Shown piece by piece: positions 16,367 through 27,000 of a stretch of 64,000 nucleotides of DNA. This DNA comes from Opitutaceae bacterium (lineage in GTDB: Bacteria; Verrucomicrobiota; Verrucomicrobiia; Opitutales; Opitutaceae). Each line of letters opens with the position of its first letter. The first letter of the stretch is position 1. The notes under the pieces were generated by a model. The model had not been told where the DNA came from. It did not search any database and saw only the letters and a list, made by a program, of their open reading frames with translations. Location of the stretch: the NCBI GenBank assembly GCA_016794625.1, contig JAEUGY010000103.1, positions 62,001 to 126,000 of the forward strand, read 5' to 3'. The position numbers and the translations under genes were made by a program.

Positions 16367-17790
16367 GGTCGCAGCCACTCCTCTTTCTCCACCACAAACT
16401 GCCACTTGCCGGAATGCTGGCCGAGCAGTCCCAAAAAGGTCACCGTTTCACCCTCTCTCCACTGGCCCTTGACCCGGGTGCGCAACGCCGGGTCGGGAAT
16501 CCAGACTTCCCAGACGTCGTTGAGGGCGGCGATGGCGATCCGCGAGCCCGGCTGGACCTTGCCCTGCACCCGAAAGAGTTTGCCCATGAACTCGGCCTTC
16601 CGGATCGCCTCGGCCGCAGGGAACTGCGAGAGGGTCAGCGCCTTCGTCACATCGACCTTTCGCTCCGGCGCCTTCACGGCCTGCGTGGGCGACTCGTCGT
16701 TTGGAGATGGTTTCTGCAAAGCGAGCCAGCGCGTGGGCTGATTGTCCGGCACCGTGATAAAGCGTGCATAAATCGGAAAGTGATCCGAGGCGCCGCCCCC
16801 CGCGGGGCCCACGTTGGTCCAACGCAAGGGCGTGCCTTCTTCCGTCGCGTTGAGCCCGGGCACCTTCAGCACACTCATGGAGTTGTCCACGTATTGCACC
16901 CCGCGAAAATCATACAGTCCGCGGGTGATCATAATCTGCATCAGGGTTCCCCACTCGCCGCGGTAGGTGTCGCTGCCGCGTTTGTCGACGGGCAATTCAA
17001 ACCACAGATTGTAGAGATCGCGATCGGGTCCGCGTATGGCGAGCTCGTTGCCTTGCGAGCGCAGGACGTCATTGAGCGCGGTCTGCAGCATGGTGCCGCC
17101 ATAGCGGCGGCTCTGATTGTACTGGGAATTGAAATCGCCCCCGAGGATGATGTCCGCCTGCGGGTCCGCCTTGAGAATCTGATCGAGCCGGGCCCGCAAA
17201 ACGCGGGCATTGGCCACGCGGATTTTCTCGGTCACGGGATCGCTCGCTCCGGACTTCCAGTGGTTGTTGAACACATAGAGGCGGGCTCCATCGATCTCGA
17301 GCTCGACCTCCAGGATGTTGCGGGCGTTGGGAATCGGATGGTTGCGCACCGCCACCACCGGAAACCGGGTGAACACGACGCATCGGATCGCTCGCTGATT
17401 GCCATCCTCATGCGGGGAGTCGGGGCGATCGTCGGCCGAGATCACCTGGTAACCGGTGATCCCGCGCACCTTCAACGCGGCCACCAGTCGGGCCTCGGCC
17501 GCAGGCTCGTCGTCGGGGGACCGATCAATCTCGATTTCTTGAAATAGGATGATGTCCGGTCCTTTTCCTCCGTCCAGTTTCGCCACCACCTGGGCAATCG
17601 TCGCCACCTTGGTACGCATATGCGAAGGGGTGTAGACGTTGGGCCGGTATTCCTCGTAAACCGAAATGCCGTCGGCATCGAAGAGGTTCTCGACGTTATA
17701 CACCATGACCGTGAAGGGTCGGGCCTGGGCCACCCCAGTCGCGATCAACAGGAAGAGCAGGGCCAGGGTGACACATCGATTCGCCATCAT
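16363..17790 (-). CDS. Secreted endonuclease/exonuclease/phosphatase family protein with C-terminal OB-like domain
   Basis: The 475-aa product has a signal peptide at about 1-23 ('LALLFLLIATGVAQA'). It is followed by an EEP domain with 'MVYNVENLF', 'ILFQEIE', 'FNNHWKSGASD', 'ILGGDFNSQYN' and 'SDHFPIYARF'. These hold the expected Asn, Glu, His, Asp and final Asp-His residues. After residue 370 comes a separate domain ('GKLFRVQGKV...ALNDVWEVWIPD...GKWQFVV') that resembles a bacterial OB-fold nucleic-acid-binding module. An extracellular or periplasmic nuclease is likely. It is divergent from the ABC ATPase gene and coupled to the downstream ArsC-like gene by ATGA. 'MM' gives two possible starts at 17790 and 17787. 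Confidence 0.86.
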   Translation of the reverse strand: MMANRCVTLALLFLLIATGVAQARPFTVMVYNVENLFDADGISVYEEYRPNVYTPSHMRTKVATIAQVVAKLDGGKGPDIILFQEIEIDRSPDDEPAAEARLVAALKVRGITGYQVISADDRPDSPHEDGNQRAIRCVVFTRFPVVAVRNHPIPNARNILEVELEIDGARLYVFNNHWKSGASDPVTEKIRVANARVLRARLDQILKADPQADIILGGDFNSQYNQSRRYGGTMLQTALNDVLRSQGNELAIRGPDRDLYNLWFELPVDKRGSDTYRGEWGTLMQIMITRGLYDFRGVQYVDNSMSVLKVPGLNATEEGTPLRWTNVGPAGGGASDHFPIYARFITVPDNQPTRWLALQKPSPNDESPTQAVKAPERKVDVTKALTLSQFPAAEAIRKAEFMGKLFRVQGKVQPGSRIAIAALNDVWEVWIPDPALRTRVKGQWREGETVTFLGLLGQHSGKWQFVVEKEEWLRP

Positions 17791-17853
17791 GTCCGCAGGA
17801 AAACAGCCGTCCCTGTCGTTGACCAGTACCAAGACGGGCTTCATCACGCTTCC

Positions 17854-18645
17854 ATGCCTTCCCCCACCGCGGTGCTCTCCCTGAACGGCCTGACCGTCAA
17901 GCGAGGCGATGTTACGATCCTCGATGACGTCTCCTGGACGGTCCTGCCCGGCCAGCATTGGATCGTGCTCGGAGCCAATGGCTGCGGAAAAACCTCTCTG
18001 CTGAAGACACTGCTGGGCTACCTGTCCCCGTCCGGGGGCACCCTGTCCTTGCTCGGTCGGAACTACGGTCAGGCGGATTGGCGCGAGTTGCGTCCGCTGA
18101 TCGGCATTGTGACCAGCGCCCTGCACGCTTCGATCCCCGCCGCCGAGCCCGCCGTCGAAACCGTCATCTCCGGTCGCTACGCCCAGCTGGATCTGTGGGC
18201 GCCGACCACACGGAGTGACGAAACCGCCGCGAAGCGTCTGCTGGTCCAGGTGGGGGGCGGCGCTCTCGTCGACCGTCCCTGGACGTACCTGTCGCAAGGA
18301 GAGCGTCAGCGGGTCCTCATCGCCCGTGCCCTCATGGCCCGCCCGCGGCTGCTGATCCTGGATGAACCCTGCGCGGGGCTCGATCCCGTCGCCCGGGCCG
18401 AGTTTCTGGCGTTCGTCGATCTGCTCGCCCGGCAGCGGCGCTCCCCCTCCCTTGTCCTGGTGACGCACCACGTGGAGGAAATCACGCCTGCCTTCACGCA
18501 CGCACTCGGTCTCCGCCAAGGGCGCGTCCACGCCGCCGGTCCGCTCACGTCGGTCGTGGTTTCCAAAGTGCTCAGTTCCCTGTTCGACGCCCGCATGCAC
18601 GTGCGCCGCAACCGGGGGCGCTACCAGGCGTCCGTCGCCGTCTAG
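17854..18645 (+). CDS. Stand-alone ABC transporter ATP-binding protein (COG1119/ModF-like)
   Basis: The 263-aa product has one nucleotide-binding domain: Walker A 'GANGCGKTS' (about 40-48), Q-loop region 'IGIVTSAL', signature 'LSQGERQRV', Walker B 'LLILDEPCAGLD' and H-loop 'VTHH'. All catalytic elements are intact. No permease or binding protein gene is adjacent. The overall pattern resembles the COG1119 group (ModF/PhrA type), whose members often stand alone and whose role is unclear. It starts at 17854 ('MPSPTAVLSL'), 63 bp from the divergent secreted EEP gene. Confidence 0.87.
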   Translation: MPSPTAVLSLNGLTVKRGDVTILDDVSWTVLPGQHWIVLGANGCGKTSLLKTLLGYLSPSGGTLSLLGRNYGQADWRELRPLIGIVTSALHASIPAAEPAVETVISGRYAQLDLWAPTTRSDETAAKRLLVQVGGGALVDRPWTYLSQGERQRVLIARALMARPRLLILDEPCAGLDPVARAEFLAFVDLLARQRRSPSLVLVTHHVEEITPAFTHALGLRQGRVHAAGPLTSVVVSKVLSSLFDARMHVRRNRGRYQASVAV

Positions 18646-18705
18646 GTCCCTCCGCAACCCTGCCGGCCACCCCCGTCCGTTTCCGCCCGGCACCGTCTCC
18701 CCTCC

Positions 18706-20046
18706 ATGAAATCCCTGCTCTGTCTGCTCGCCCTCTGGCTCCCGGTCGTCTCCCTCGCCGCCTCCCGGCCCAACATCGTGTATCTGTTAATCGACGACAT
18801 GGGATACGCCGACTGTGGCTTCAATGGAGGCCGGGACATCCGGACGCCGCAGCTCGACCGGCTGGCCCGCGCCGGAGCCGTATTGACTTCGCTCTACGGA
18901 CAACCGGTCTGCTCTCCCACGCGGTCCGCCCTGCTGACCGGGCGCTACCCGACCCACACGGGCGTCTATACGATCGTGCGACCCGGAGCGCGATGGGGAC
19001 TGCCGCTGGCCGAGCGTCTTCTGCCCCAGGCCTTGCGCGAGGTGGGCTATACCACGGCGATTTGCGGCAAATGGCATCTCGGCGAATTCGAAAAGGCCTA
19101 CCAACCCACACAACGTGGGTTCGATCATCAATACGGACACTTTTTCGGGGCGATCGACTACTTCGAGCACGAACGGGACCGCAAACCAGACTGGTATCGC
19201 AATGACCAGCCCCTGAAGGAGGAAGGCTACACGACGCACCTCATCGCCCGGGAGGCCTGCCGGCTGATTCAGGAGCAGCCGGCGGACAAACCGCTGTTTC
19301 TCTATGTGCCGTTCAACGGGGTGCACGCTCCGTACCAGGTGCCTCCGGCGTACCTGGAACCCTACCAGTCCTTGCCGCCGGCGCGGCGGACCCTGGCCGG
19401 GATGCTCGCGGCGGTGGATGAGGCGGTCGGTCAGATCGTTGCGGCCCTGAAGGCCAAGGGACTCGACCAAAACACCTTGATCCTCTTCTCCAGCGACAAC
19501 GGGGGCGTCGATCCGAAACGCGTCACCTTCAACACTCCGTTGCGCGCCGGCAAAGGCACACTCTACGAGGGCGGCGTCCGGCTGGCGGCCTTTGCCACGT
19601 GGCCGGGTCGGATCCCGGCGGGCATCCGGGTGGATCAACCGCTGCACGTCATCGATTGGTACCCCACCCTGCTGAAACTCACGGGAGCTCCGACCGAACA
19701 ATCGCTTGCTCTCGACGGTCGCGATATCTGGCCCGTGTTGACCGCGGGTGCGGATTCGCCCCACGAGGCGCTCCTGCTCTGCGGCACACGCGGCACGGAA
19801 TCCGCCGCCCTGCGCATGGGTTCCTGGAAGCTGATCGTGCAACCGGCCGCTCCCGAGGAAGGGGAACCCAAGGGCGCACGGAAACGCGCCGACCGGGAGA
19901 AGCGCGCCGAACTCTACGATCTGGCGAACGACATCGGGGAGCAACACGACCTCGCGGCCGCGCACCCCGAGCGGGTGCTGGCCATGCGAACCCGGCTGGA
20001 CGCCTTCCTGGCGCACGCCGTGCCTTCTCCTGCCGGCAAGGACTGA
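18706..20046 (+). CDS. Secreted sulfatase, arylsulfatase-like
   Basis: The 446-aa product has a signal peptide (about 1-18, 'LPVVSLAAS'). The alkaline-phosphatase-like sulfatase fold follows: metal ligands D30-D31 in 'LLIDDMGYADCG', the formylglycine motif 'CSPTRSALLTGR' with Cys69, 'CGKWHLGEF', and 'LFSSDNGG' for the second metal-ligand pair. Cys69 must be converted to formylglycine by a sulfatase-modifying enzyme, and none is encoded in the window. It likely removes sulfate esters from polysaccharides in the periplasm or outside. It is convergent with mpl, with 21 bp between stop codons. Confidence 0.94.
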   Translation: MKSLLCLLALWLPVVSLAASRPNIVYLLIDDMGYADCGFNGGRDIRTPQLDRLARAGAVLTSLYGQPVCSPTRSALLTGRYPTHTGVYTIVRPGARWGLPLAERLLPQALREVGYTTAICGKWHLGEFEKAYQPTQRGFDHQYGHFFGAIDYFEHERDRKPDWYRNDQPLKEEGYTTHLIAREACRLIQEQPADKPLFLYVPFNGVHAPYQVPPAYLEPYQSLPPARRTLAGMLAAVDEAVGQIVAALKAKGLDQNTLILFSSDNGGVDPKRVTFNTPLRAGKGTLYEGGVRLAAFATWPGRIPAGIRVDQPLHVIDWYPTLLKLTGAPTEQSLALDGRDIWPVLTAGADSPHEALLLCGTRGTESAALRMGSWKLIVQPAAPEEGEPKGARKRADREKRAELYDLANDIGEQHDLAAAHPERVLAMRTRLDAFLAHAVPSPAGKD

Positions 20047-20067
20047 CGGGGACGTGCCGGCGGGCGG

Positions 20068-21504
20068 TCAGCGGGCCGCTTCCACAAACCGGGGAATAAT
20101 CCCGTCGAAACTGCCGTTGGAGAAAAACACCACGACACGAGGCCGGTCCGTCGGCGCCGTTTTCTGCGCGTGCAGGAGTGCATCGAGCAGCTCGAGATTG
20201 GTCGGGGTTGCGCACCCCTCCACGCCCTTCCCGGTGAGGTGCGCCAGCACCGCCGCCGTGTCGAAACGTTCCTCCGGTTTGAGTTTGTCGGCCCGGTTCA
20301 CCGCCCCAAGGAACACGGCATCCGCCCGCGCCAGCGCCTCCATGAAGGCAGTTTGCAGGACATTGGTCCGGGCGGTGTTGCTGCGCGGCTCAAACACGGC
20401 CGTGAGATGCGCGCCCGGGTAGCGATTGCGAAAGGAAATCAGCGTCTCCGCCAGCGCCGTGGGATGATGCCCGAAGTCCTCGATCACGGTCAGTCCCGCC
20501 CGTTCAACCAACACCTCCTGCCGTCGCTTGACGCCGCGGAAGCGGGCCAGGGGCGCGGGGTCGAGCACGCTGCGCTCGGGCATGACGGAACGGGACGCAC
20601 CTGAGACCAGCGCCGCCGCGGTGGCCGCCATCGCGGCATTGCGGGCGTTGTACATGCCGGGAAGCGCGAGCTTCAACTCCGCCCAAAGCTGCCCGCGCCA
20701 GAGGAGTCGGAAACGAATGCCATCGTTCGCTTCCGAGAAGTCGACGATCCGCACATCGCAGCCGTCACTCACTCCCACCCGCATCACCCGGGTCCAGGTC
20801 AATCCACCGAGCGCCGCCAGGTTGCTGTCATCGCCATTGACCACCACCCAGCCGTTGCGGGGTACGATCCGCGTCAGGTGGAGGAACGTGCGCTGAATGT
20901 CCGCCACATCGCGGAAGATGTCGGCATGATCAAACTCCAGGTTGTTCAACACCGCCACCGTGGGCGCGTAATGGATGAACTTGCTGCGCTTGTCGAAAAA
21001 CGCGCTGTCATACTCGTCGCCTTCAATGACAAAGGGATCCTGAAGCGAACCGAGGTGATGTCCGGTGGGCGGATCCTGAGGCACCCCGCCGATGAGGTAT
21101 CCGGGATCGCGGCCGTTCTCGCGCAGGAGGAAGGCGGTCATCGCGGTGGTGGTGGTCTTGCCATGGGTTCCCGCGACCACCACGTTGCGCCGCAGGCGGA
21201 GAATGAAATCGTGCAACAGCGCCGGCAGGGAGGTGAAGCGCAACGCCCGGGTGTCCAGCAGCCACTCGACCTCCGTGTTGCCGCGCGACATCGCATTGCC
21301 AATCACCACCAGGTCGGGAGCCAGCTTCTCCAGGCGGATCGGGTTATAGCCTTCGTGCACCGCAATGCCCGCGTCCGCCAGGACGTGACTCATGGGCGGA
21401 TAAACGCCCACGTCCGAACCCAATACGTCGTGGCCGGCCGCGCGCGCCAAAAGCGCCGCGTTGCCCATCGCCGTCCCACACACGCCCATAAAGTAGATTT
21501 TCAT
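20068..21504 (-). CDS. mpl: UDP-N-acetylmuramate:L-alanyl-gamma-D-glutamyl-meso-diaminopimelate ligase
   Basis: The 478-aa Mur ligase opens with 'MKIYFMGVCGTAMGNAA' (Rossmann-like UDP-binding domain). It has the ATP P-loop 'GTHGKTTTT', then 'FVIEGDEYDSAFFDKRSKF' and 'NLEFDHADI', both diagnostic for Mpl as opposed to MurC, and the C-terminal domain with 'DFGHHPTA'. Mpl joins the recycled tripeptide to UDP-MurNAc in the cytoplasm, so this organism recycles peptidoglycan. The start at 21504 has a GAGGAA Shine-Dalgarno about 8 nt upstream. A possible promoter lies about 150 nt upstream. Confidence 0.95.
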   Translation of the reverse strand: MKIYFMGVCGTAMGNAALLARAAGHDVLGSDVGVYPPMSHVLADAGIAVHEGYNPIRLEKLAPDLVVIGNAMSRGNTEVEWLLDTRALRFTSLPALLHDFILRLRRNVVVAGTHGKTTTTAMTAFLLRENGRDPGYLIGGVPQDPPTGHHLGSLQDPFVIEGDEYDSAFFDKRSKFIHYAPTVAVLNNLEFDHADIFRDVADIQRTFLHLTRIVPRNGWVVVNGDDSNLAALGGLTWTRVMRVGVSDGCDVRIVDFSEANDGIRFRLLWRGQLWAELKLALPGMYNARNAAMAATAAALVSGASRSVMPERSVLDPAPLARFRGVKRRQEVLVERAGLTVIEDFGHHPTALAETLISFRNRYPGAHLTAVFEPRSNTARTNVLQTAFMEALARADAVFLGAVNRADKLKPEERFDTAAVLAHLTGKGVEGCATPTNLELLDALLHAQKTAPTDRPRVVVFFSNGSFDGIIPRFVEAAR

Positions 21505-21823
21505 CGTGGTTCCTCGTTGCTGGTCTGGTCCGCCGCTCTCCGTCCGCGCTCCGACCCGCCGCCGGGAAATTCCGCAGCCAGCCGGCCCGCACGGTGCACG
21601 ACCGAACGACGATCCTCGACGCAGTGGGAATTCGGCAGGGACATCAGCGCAACCGTGCAGGATTTGTCCCGCGACGGGAAGTGTCAATTGAGGCCCCTGT
21701 TTCCGCTTGGGGGCACGTTCACCGGCGACCAATCTTGCATCCCGCAGTGCTCCGCGTCCTCATTCCGTGCATCCCCGAGCGTCCCGGCAGGTCAGGGTCG
21801 CCCTCCCACTCTCCCGCGTCGCC
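21505..21823. other. Divergent intergenic region mpl / sulfatase
   Basis: These 319 bp separate mpl (leftward) and the second sulfatase gene (rightward). Besides the candidate mpl promoter described separately I see no ORF with coding character, no terminator-like hairpin and no RNA gene. Confidence 0.6.
21659..21687 (-). promoter_or_regulatory. Candidate mpl promoter
   Basis: On the minus strand a perfect TTGACA (complement of 21682-21687) is followed after 17 nt by AATCCT (complement of 21659-21664), a weak -10. Transcription would start near 21652, leaving a leader of about 150 nt. The -35 lies in a small palindrome TCAATTGA. Confidence 0.35.
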
Positions 21824-23380
21824 ATGCCCATGCTCTTCCGTCTCTTCCCCGCCTTGTTGCTGGCCGCCCTGGCTTCTCCGGTCTTCGGAGCGCCGGCCAC
21901 CCGCCCCAACGTCCTCTTCATCGCAGTCGACGACTTGCGCCCGGAATTCGGGGCCTACGGCGCCACGCACGTCAAGAGCCCGAACCTCGACCGCATCGCC
22001 AAGGCCGGCGTGACGTTCACCCGCGCCTATTGCCAGCAGGCCGTCTGCTCACCGACGCGCTCCAGCCTGATGACTGGCACCCGACCGGATACAACGAAGG
22101 TATGGGACTTGGTCACTCACTTTCGCGCGGCCCTGCCCGACGTGGTGACGTTGGGCCAGCACTTCAAGAACCACGGCTACTTCGTCCAAGGCATGGGCAA
22201 AATCTACCACGGTTCACTCGACGATGCGCCCACGTGGAGCGTTCCCTGGAGCTCGCCCAAAGCCATCAAGTACGGTCTGGAAGTGAACCAGAAACTGGAT
22301 CAACGCCAGTTCGAGACGGCAGCCGACGGCCAGGCCGCCACCAAGGCTCGGGGCAAGGGCAAGAAGAATGCCTCAGCGGATACGAAAGTCGCCGATGGTC
22401 CGCCCGCCTCGGGGCTGAACGTGCGCGGTCCCGCCTTCGAGGCCGCCGATGTGCCGGACTCGACCTTCCTGGATGGAAAGGTGGCCGACCTCGCCGTCTC
22501 CACGCTGCAGGAGTTGAGCCGGAAAAAGGAGCCTTTCTTCCTCGCGGTGGGTTTCGCCAAACCCCACCTGCCCTTTGTCGCTCCCAAGAAGTACTGGGAC
22601 CTCTACGATCCCGCGAAGATCGAACTGGCTCCGAACAAGTTCCGGCCGAGGGGCGCACCTGACTACGCAATTCTTCCCGGCGGCGAATTGCGCAACTACC
22701 ATGGCATTCCCGTGGATTCGATTCCCGACGATCTCGCCCGGCAGTTGAAGCACGGCTACTACGCCTCGATCAGCTACATGGACGCCCAACTCGGCCGGGT
22801 CTTGGATGAGCTCGACCGCCTGGGCCTGCGTGAAAACACCATCATCGTGCTCTGGGGTGATCACGGCTGGAAACTCGGGGAACACGATGCGTGGTGCAAA
22901 CATAGCAACTCAGAGAACGACACCCACGCGCCCCTGCTCATCTCCGCACCCGGGATGAAGGCCGTGGGAGCCAAGTCCGGTGCCTTGGTCGAGTTCGTCG
23001 ACATTTACCCCACGTTGGCGGAACTCGCCGGACTACCCCTGCCCGGCCACCTGGAGGGCTCAAGCATGAAGCCCCTGCTCGACCAACCCAACCGGCCCTG
23101 GAAAACCGCTGCCTTCAGCCAATACCCTCGGGCCAAGGCCCAAACCAAATCCGCCAACGGTCTCATGGGCTACTCCATGCGCACGGACCGGTACCGCTTT
23201 ACACTCTGGGTCGACCGGACCGATGCCACCAAGATCGACGCGATCGAGCTCTACGACCACCAGAGGGATCCCTTGGAAAACACCAATCTCGCGGTCGATC
23301 CCGCCCACGCCCGATTGGTCCAACAGATGACGGCCCAGTGGCAGAAGGGCTGGCGCGGCGCCCGGCCTCCCAGCTCGTAG
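21824..23380 (+). CDS. Secreted sulfatase, iduronate-2-sulfatase-like
   Basis: The 518-aa product has a signal peptide ending near residue 23 ('SPVFGAPATR'). Metal ligands are D36-D37 in 'FIAVDDLRPEFGAYG', a signature of iduronate-2-sulfatase-like enzymes. The formylglycine motif is 'CSPTRSSLMTG' with Cys75. Later motifs include 'VGFAKPHLPFVAPKKYWDLY' (key residues KPHLPF.APKKY), 'WGDHGWKLGEH' and 'WCKHSN'. It probably desulfates a sulfated glycan in the periplasm. A Lys/Ala-rich insert lies at about residues 160-190. It is not related closely to the sulfatase at 18706, so the two likely have different substrates. The ATG at 21824 was chosen because it opens the signal peptide. Confidence 0.94.
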   Translation: MPMLFRLFPALLLAALASPVFGAPATRPNVLFIAVDDLRPEFGAYGATHVKSPNLDRIAKAGVTFTRAYCQQAVCSPTRSSLMTGTRPDTTKVWDLVTHFRAALPDVVTLGQHFKNHGYFVQGMGKIYHGSLDDAPTWSVPWSSPKAIKYGLEVNQKLDQRQFETAADGQAATKARGKGKKNASADTKVADGPPASGLNVRGPAFEAADVPDSTFLDGKVADLAVSTLQELSRKKEPFFLAVGFAKPHLPFVAPKKYWDLYDPAKIELAPNKFRPRGAPDYAILPGGELRNYHGIPVDSIPDDLARQLKHGYYASISYMDAQLGRVLDELDRLGLRENTIIVLWGDHGWKLGEHDAWCKHSNSENDTHAPLLISAPGMKAVGAKSGALVEFVDIYPTLAELAGLPLPGHLEGSSMKPLLDQPNRPWKTAAFSQYPRAKAQTKSANGLMGYSMRTDRYRFTLWVDRTDATKIDAIELYDHQRDPLENTNLAVDPAHARLVQQMTAQWQKGWRGARPPSS

Positions 23381-23472
23381 GCACACGGCCGCTTCGCTTC
23401 GGGCCTCGCAACTTCGTTGGCTCCGCTGTCGTCTGACCTGCACTACGATCCCCACGAAGCGGACGGCCTTGC

Positions 23473-23952
23473 TCAATGCTCCGCGCAAATGCACGCGTAC
23501 TCGGCGTGTTTGCAGTCGGGGCAGACGGAGAGGTTCAGGTTGAACTTCTCCGTCACAAATCTTCCGGCCGGGTTTACCTTGATTTGCACCACGGTGGGAA
23601 AGTCATTGCCGGCTGGGAGCGGCCCATTCGACCGGAGCACGGCCCCGTCCAGGGCAAAGGTGAGCTTCGTCGGCGCGGAGCGTTCTCCTGCTGTCACCAC
23701 CACGATCTGGTTGCCGGGCGCCACGGGCTTGTCCTGCGCGTCGAGAAAGGTGATCTGCACACGGCGGTCGGGGAGCACGAGAAACTCGGCGTGCGGCTCC
23801 AGCGCAGTGAGCAGGCGGCCACCATTAGGACCGGCCTCTTTCTTCGCATGGGTGTGACCATGGTCATGATCCTTTGTTTTTTCGGCGGCCCCGGCGGGTC
23901 CGATCAGGGTCAGGGCGGCGAACAGGGGGAGGGCGAGCAGGTAGTTTCTCAT
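23473..23952 (-). CDS. Small secreted His-rich, Cys-tailed protein of the efflux operon
   Basis: The 159-aa product has a signal peptide (about 1-22, 'LTLIGPAGAAE'). A histidine cluster 'DHDHGHTHAKK' spans residues 28-38. A central beta-rich region follows, then a C-terminus with C144, C147, H149, C154, C156 and a final His. Both ends look able to bind metal ions. It is the last gene of the leftward RND operon, 56 bp after the pump gene. I infer a periplasmic metal chaperone or buffer for the pump, comparable in role to CusF but not recognisably homologous. No named family is claimed. Confidence 0.75.
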   Translation of the reverse strand: MRNYLLALPLFAALTLIGPAGAAEKTKDHDHGHTHAKKEAGPNGGRLLTALEPHAEFLVLPDRRVQITFLDAQDKPVAPGNQIVVVTAGERSAPTKLTFALDGAVLRSNGPLPAGNDFPTVVQIKVNPAGRFVTEKFNLNLSVCPDCKHAEYACICAEH

Positions 23953-24008
23953 GGAGATTTTGGGTTGAAGTGACGGTTCAAAGTGGAATCGAAAGAGGGA
24001 GAGCACGC

Positions 24009-27000
24009 TCATTGGGCGGCCGCGGCATCCCGTGCGATTGCCTGCTCCGCCGCACGGCGACCAAATTTGAGAAACACGAGAGGGCGGACCAAAAATTCCA
24101 GCAGCGTGGACGAAACCAGTCCGCCGACGATCACCACCGCGACCGGGTGCAGGATCTCCTTGCCGGGCTGGTCGCCAGCCAGGACCAGCGGCACCAGCGC
24201 GATGCCCGCCGCCAGCGCGGTCATGAGCACGGGAACCATGCGTTCGAGCGTGCCCCGCTCGACCATCGCCCGCGTAAACCCCTCCCCTTCATGCTTCATG
24301 AGATGCAGGTAGTGCGACAGCATCATGATGCCATTTCGCGCCGCCACCCCGCCGACGGCGATAAAGCCCACGAGGGTGGCGATGCTGATGTTGTCCAGCG
24401 TCAGCCACGTCAGCACCAATCCGCCCACCAGCGACAGGGGCAGACTGAGCATGACCTGAAGCGCAAGGACCAGGCTCTGGAAATAGCCGTAGAGCAGGAA
24501 TACCACCACCGCCAGGACCACCGTGCTCAACAGCATGATACGCTGGGTCGCATCCTTCTGCGCCTGAAACTCTCCTTCATACGTGACGAAATACCCCTCG
24601 GGCAGCACCACGCGCCGTCGCACCTCCTCCTGCAGCCGCACCACCTGGGTTCCGACATCACGCACGGTGGGTCGGATCGCCACGGTAAAGCGTCGCTGGC
24701 TGTTCTCCCGGAAAATCACATTGGGGCCTTTGGCCTCTCGCACGTCCGCCACCAGAGAGAGAGGAATGCGCTGACCAGCGCTCGTTTCGACCGGCAGTTG
24801 CGCGATGCGCTCGGGGGAGTCGCGCCATGCCACCGGCAGCCGGATCACCAGATTCACCGCCCTCTGGCCCTCGCGCAACTCCGCCACCTCTTTGCCGCCG
24901 ATCAAGGTACTCAACTGTTCGTTGAGGCCGCCCGGAGTGACGCCATAGGCTGTCGCCCGGCTGCGGTTGGCCTCAATACGGAGTTGGGAAATGGAGGACT
25001 GTTGGTCCAGCTTGGCATCCGCCAGGCCGGGCAGCGTCGCCGCCACGGCCTGAATCTCGGTGCCGAGGCGGCGCAGGGTGTCGAGATCGGGTCCAAACAC
25101 CTTGATGACCACCGGCGCGGACACACCGCTTAGCATGTGACCGATACGGTCGGCCAGCGGCCCGCCGACCGCGGCAAAAATGCCCGGGATCGTCTTCAGG
25201 CGCTGTTGCAGCTCCGTCAGGATCGCCTGCCGGCTGCGGCCCCGGTCGCCTTCGTGACCCACGCGCTCGCGGAAATCCACGTCGAATTCCGCGGTCGACA
25301 CCGGTACGACGTGATCCCCACGTTCCGCCCGGCCCAGCCGGCGTCCCACCTGACGAACTTCCGGCACCGCCAGTATCTGTTCTTCGACCACATCGGCGAT
25401 GGCGTTCATCTCCGTCAGGGAAGTGCCAGGGGCCGAGGTAACGGCAACGAGCGCCGTCTCCTCCCGAAAGGCGGGCAGGAAGTCCTTGCCCATGCCGGGG
25501 TACAGGAGCAAGGCCGCCACCGTGCCCATCAGGACGAGACCGAGCACGAGCACCGGAAACTTCAACCCGACGCGGAGGACCGTGGTCTGCAAGAGTCGCT
25601 TGAGCAGGGACACAAACCGACCGTCCCCGTGCGGGGCACCCACCTTGGGCGCCAGCAGAAACGAGCAAAGCACGGGAATCAGCGTCAGTGAGACGAGGAA
25701 GGAAGCGACCATGCTGATGATCGTCGCCCAGGCAATCGGGGCAAAGAGCTTCCCTTCCACGCCGCTCAGGCCAAGCAGCGGCAGAAACACCAGGATGATG
25801 AGGAGCGTCGCGTAGAGGATGGAGTTTCTCACCTCCCCGGAAGCGCGGCCGATAACCTGCAACCGCGGGCGCGGATGCGCACTGGCCGCATTCTCGCGCA
25901 AGCGGCGAAATACATTCTCCACATCCACAATGGCATCATCCACCACCATGCCGATGGCCACGGCGAGGCCGCCCAGGGTCATGGAGTTCACCGAAATGCC
26001 GAGGCGGTCGAACGTGAGCAGCGTGATGGCGAAGCTCATGGGCATCGCCATCAGGGTGATGAACGTGGTCCGGAAATTCAGAAGGAAGAGGAAAAGCACC
26101 ACCGTCACCATGATCGCCCCGTCCCGAATGGCCTCGCTCAGATTGCCGATGGCGTGATCGATGAAGTCCTTTTGCTGAAAGAGCAGCGTCGTCTCAATGC
26201 CCGGAGGAAAGCTGCCCCGGAGCTCCGCGAGAGCCGCTTCGATCTTTGTGGTGAGAGCGCGGGTGTCGAACCCCGGCCCCTTGGTGATGGACATGATGAC
26301 CCCGTAGGTCGGCGTCTTCTCGGGTGAAACACTGACGGTGGCGTCGCCTCGCATCGGCTCAATGCCCCAGACCACATGGGCCACATCCCCAATCGTCACC
26401 GGTCGGTCCCCGGCCATCTTGATCACAGTGCGTCCGAGCTCGCCCAGATCGGTTGTCATGGCCAGATTGCGCACCATGACCTCGCGGGGTCCCTGGGTCA
26501 GAAAGCCTCCGGTGGTGGTGCTGGCCGCCTTGGTCACGGCCTCCTCCAGCTCGGCCAGGCTGACTTGGTGCGCCTGCAGGCGGTGGGGGTCCGGCTGCAC
26601 CTCAATTTGTTTCACGCCGCCCCCCATGTTCAGGATCTCGGCAATGCCGGGAATGCTCTGCAGGCGACGCTTGATCGTACCGTCGGCCAGCGTTCGCACG
26701 TCGGAAGGCGAGAGATAACCGGGCTGGCCGGACTTGATCGTGGAACGGACACCGACCAGGAGGATCTCTCCCATCAGCGAGGCCACCGGCGTCATGGTCG
26801 GTTGGATATCGGGCGGGAGCTGCTCTCGCGCGCCCTGCAACCGCTCCTGCACCAGCACCCGCGCCTGGTAAATGTCCGTGTCCCAAGCGAACTCGGCATA
26901 GACAAGCGAGAGGGCCACATCCGAGTTCGATCGCAGGCGGGTGAGGCCGGGCACACCCATGAGCGCGCTTTCGAGCGGTTGGGTGACCCGCGTTTCAACT

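Noticed and set aside
17791..18693. Extension of the secreted nuclease frame beyond its signal peptide
   Set aside because: It is antisense to the ABC ATPase gene; the signal peptide at 17790 marks the true start.
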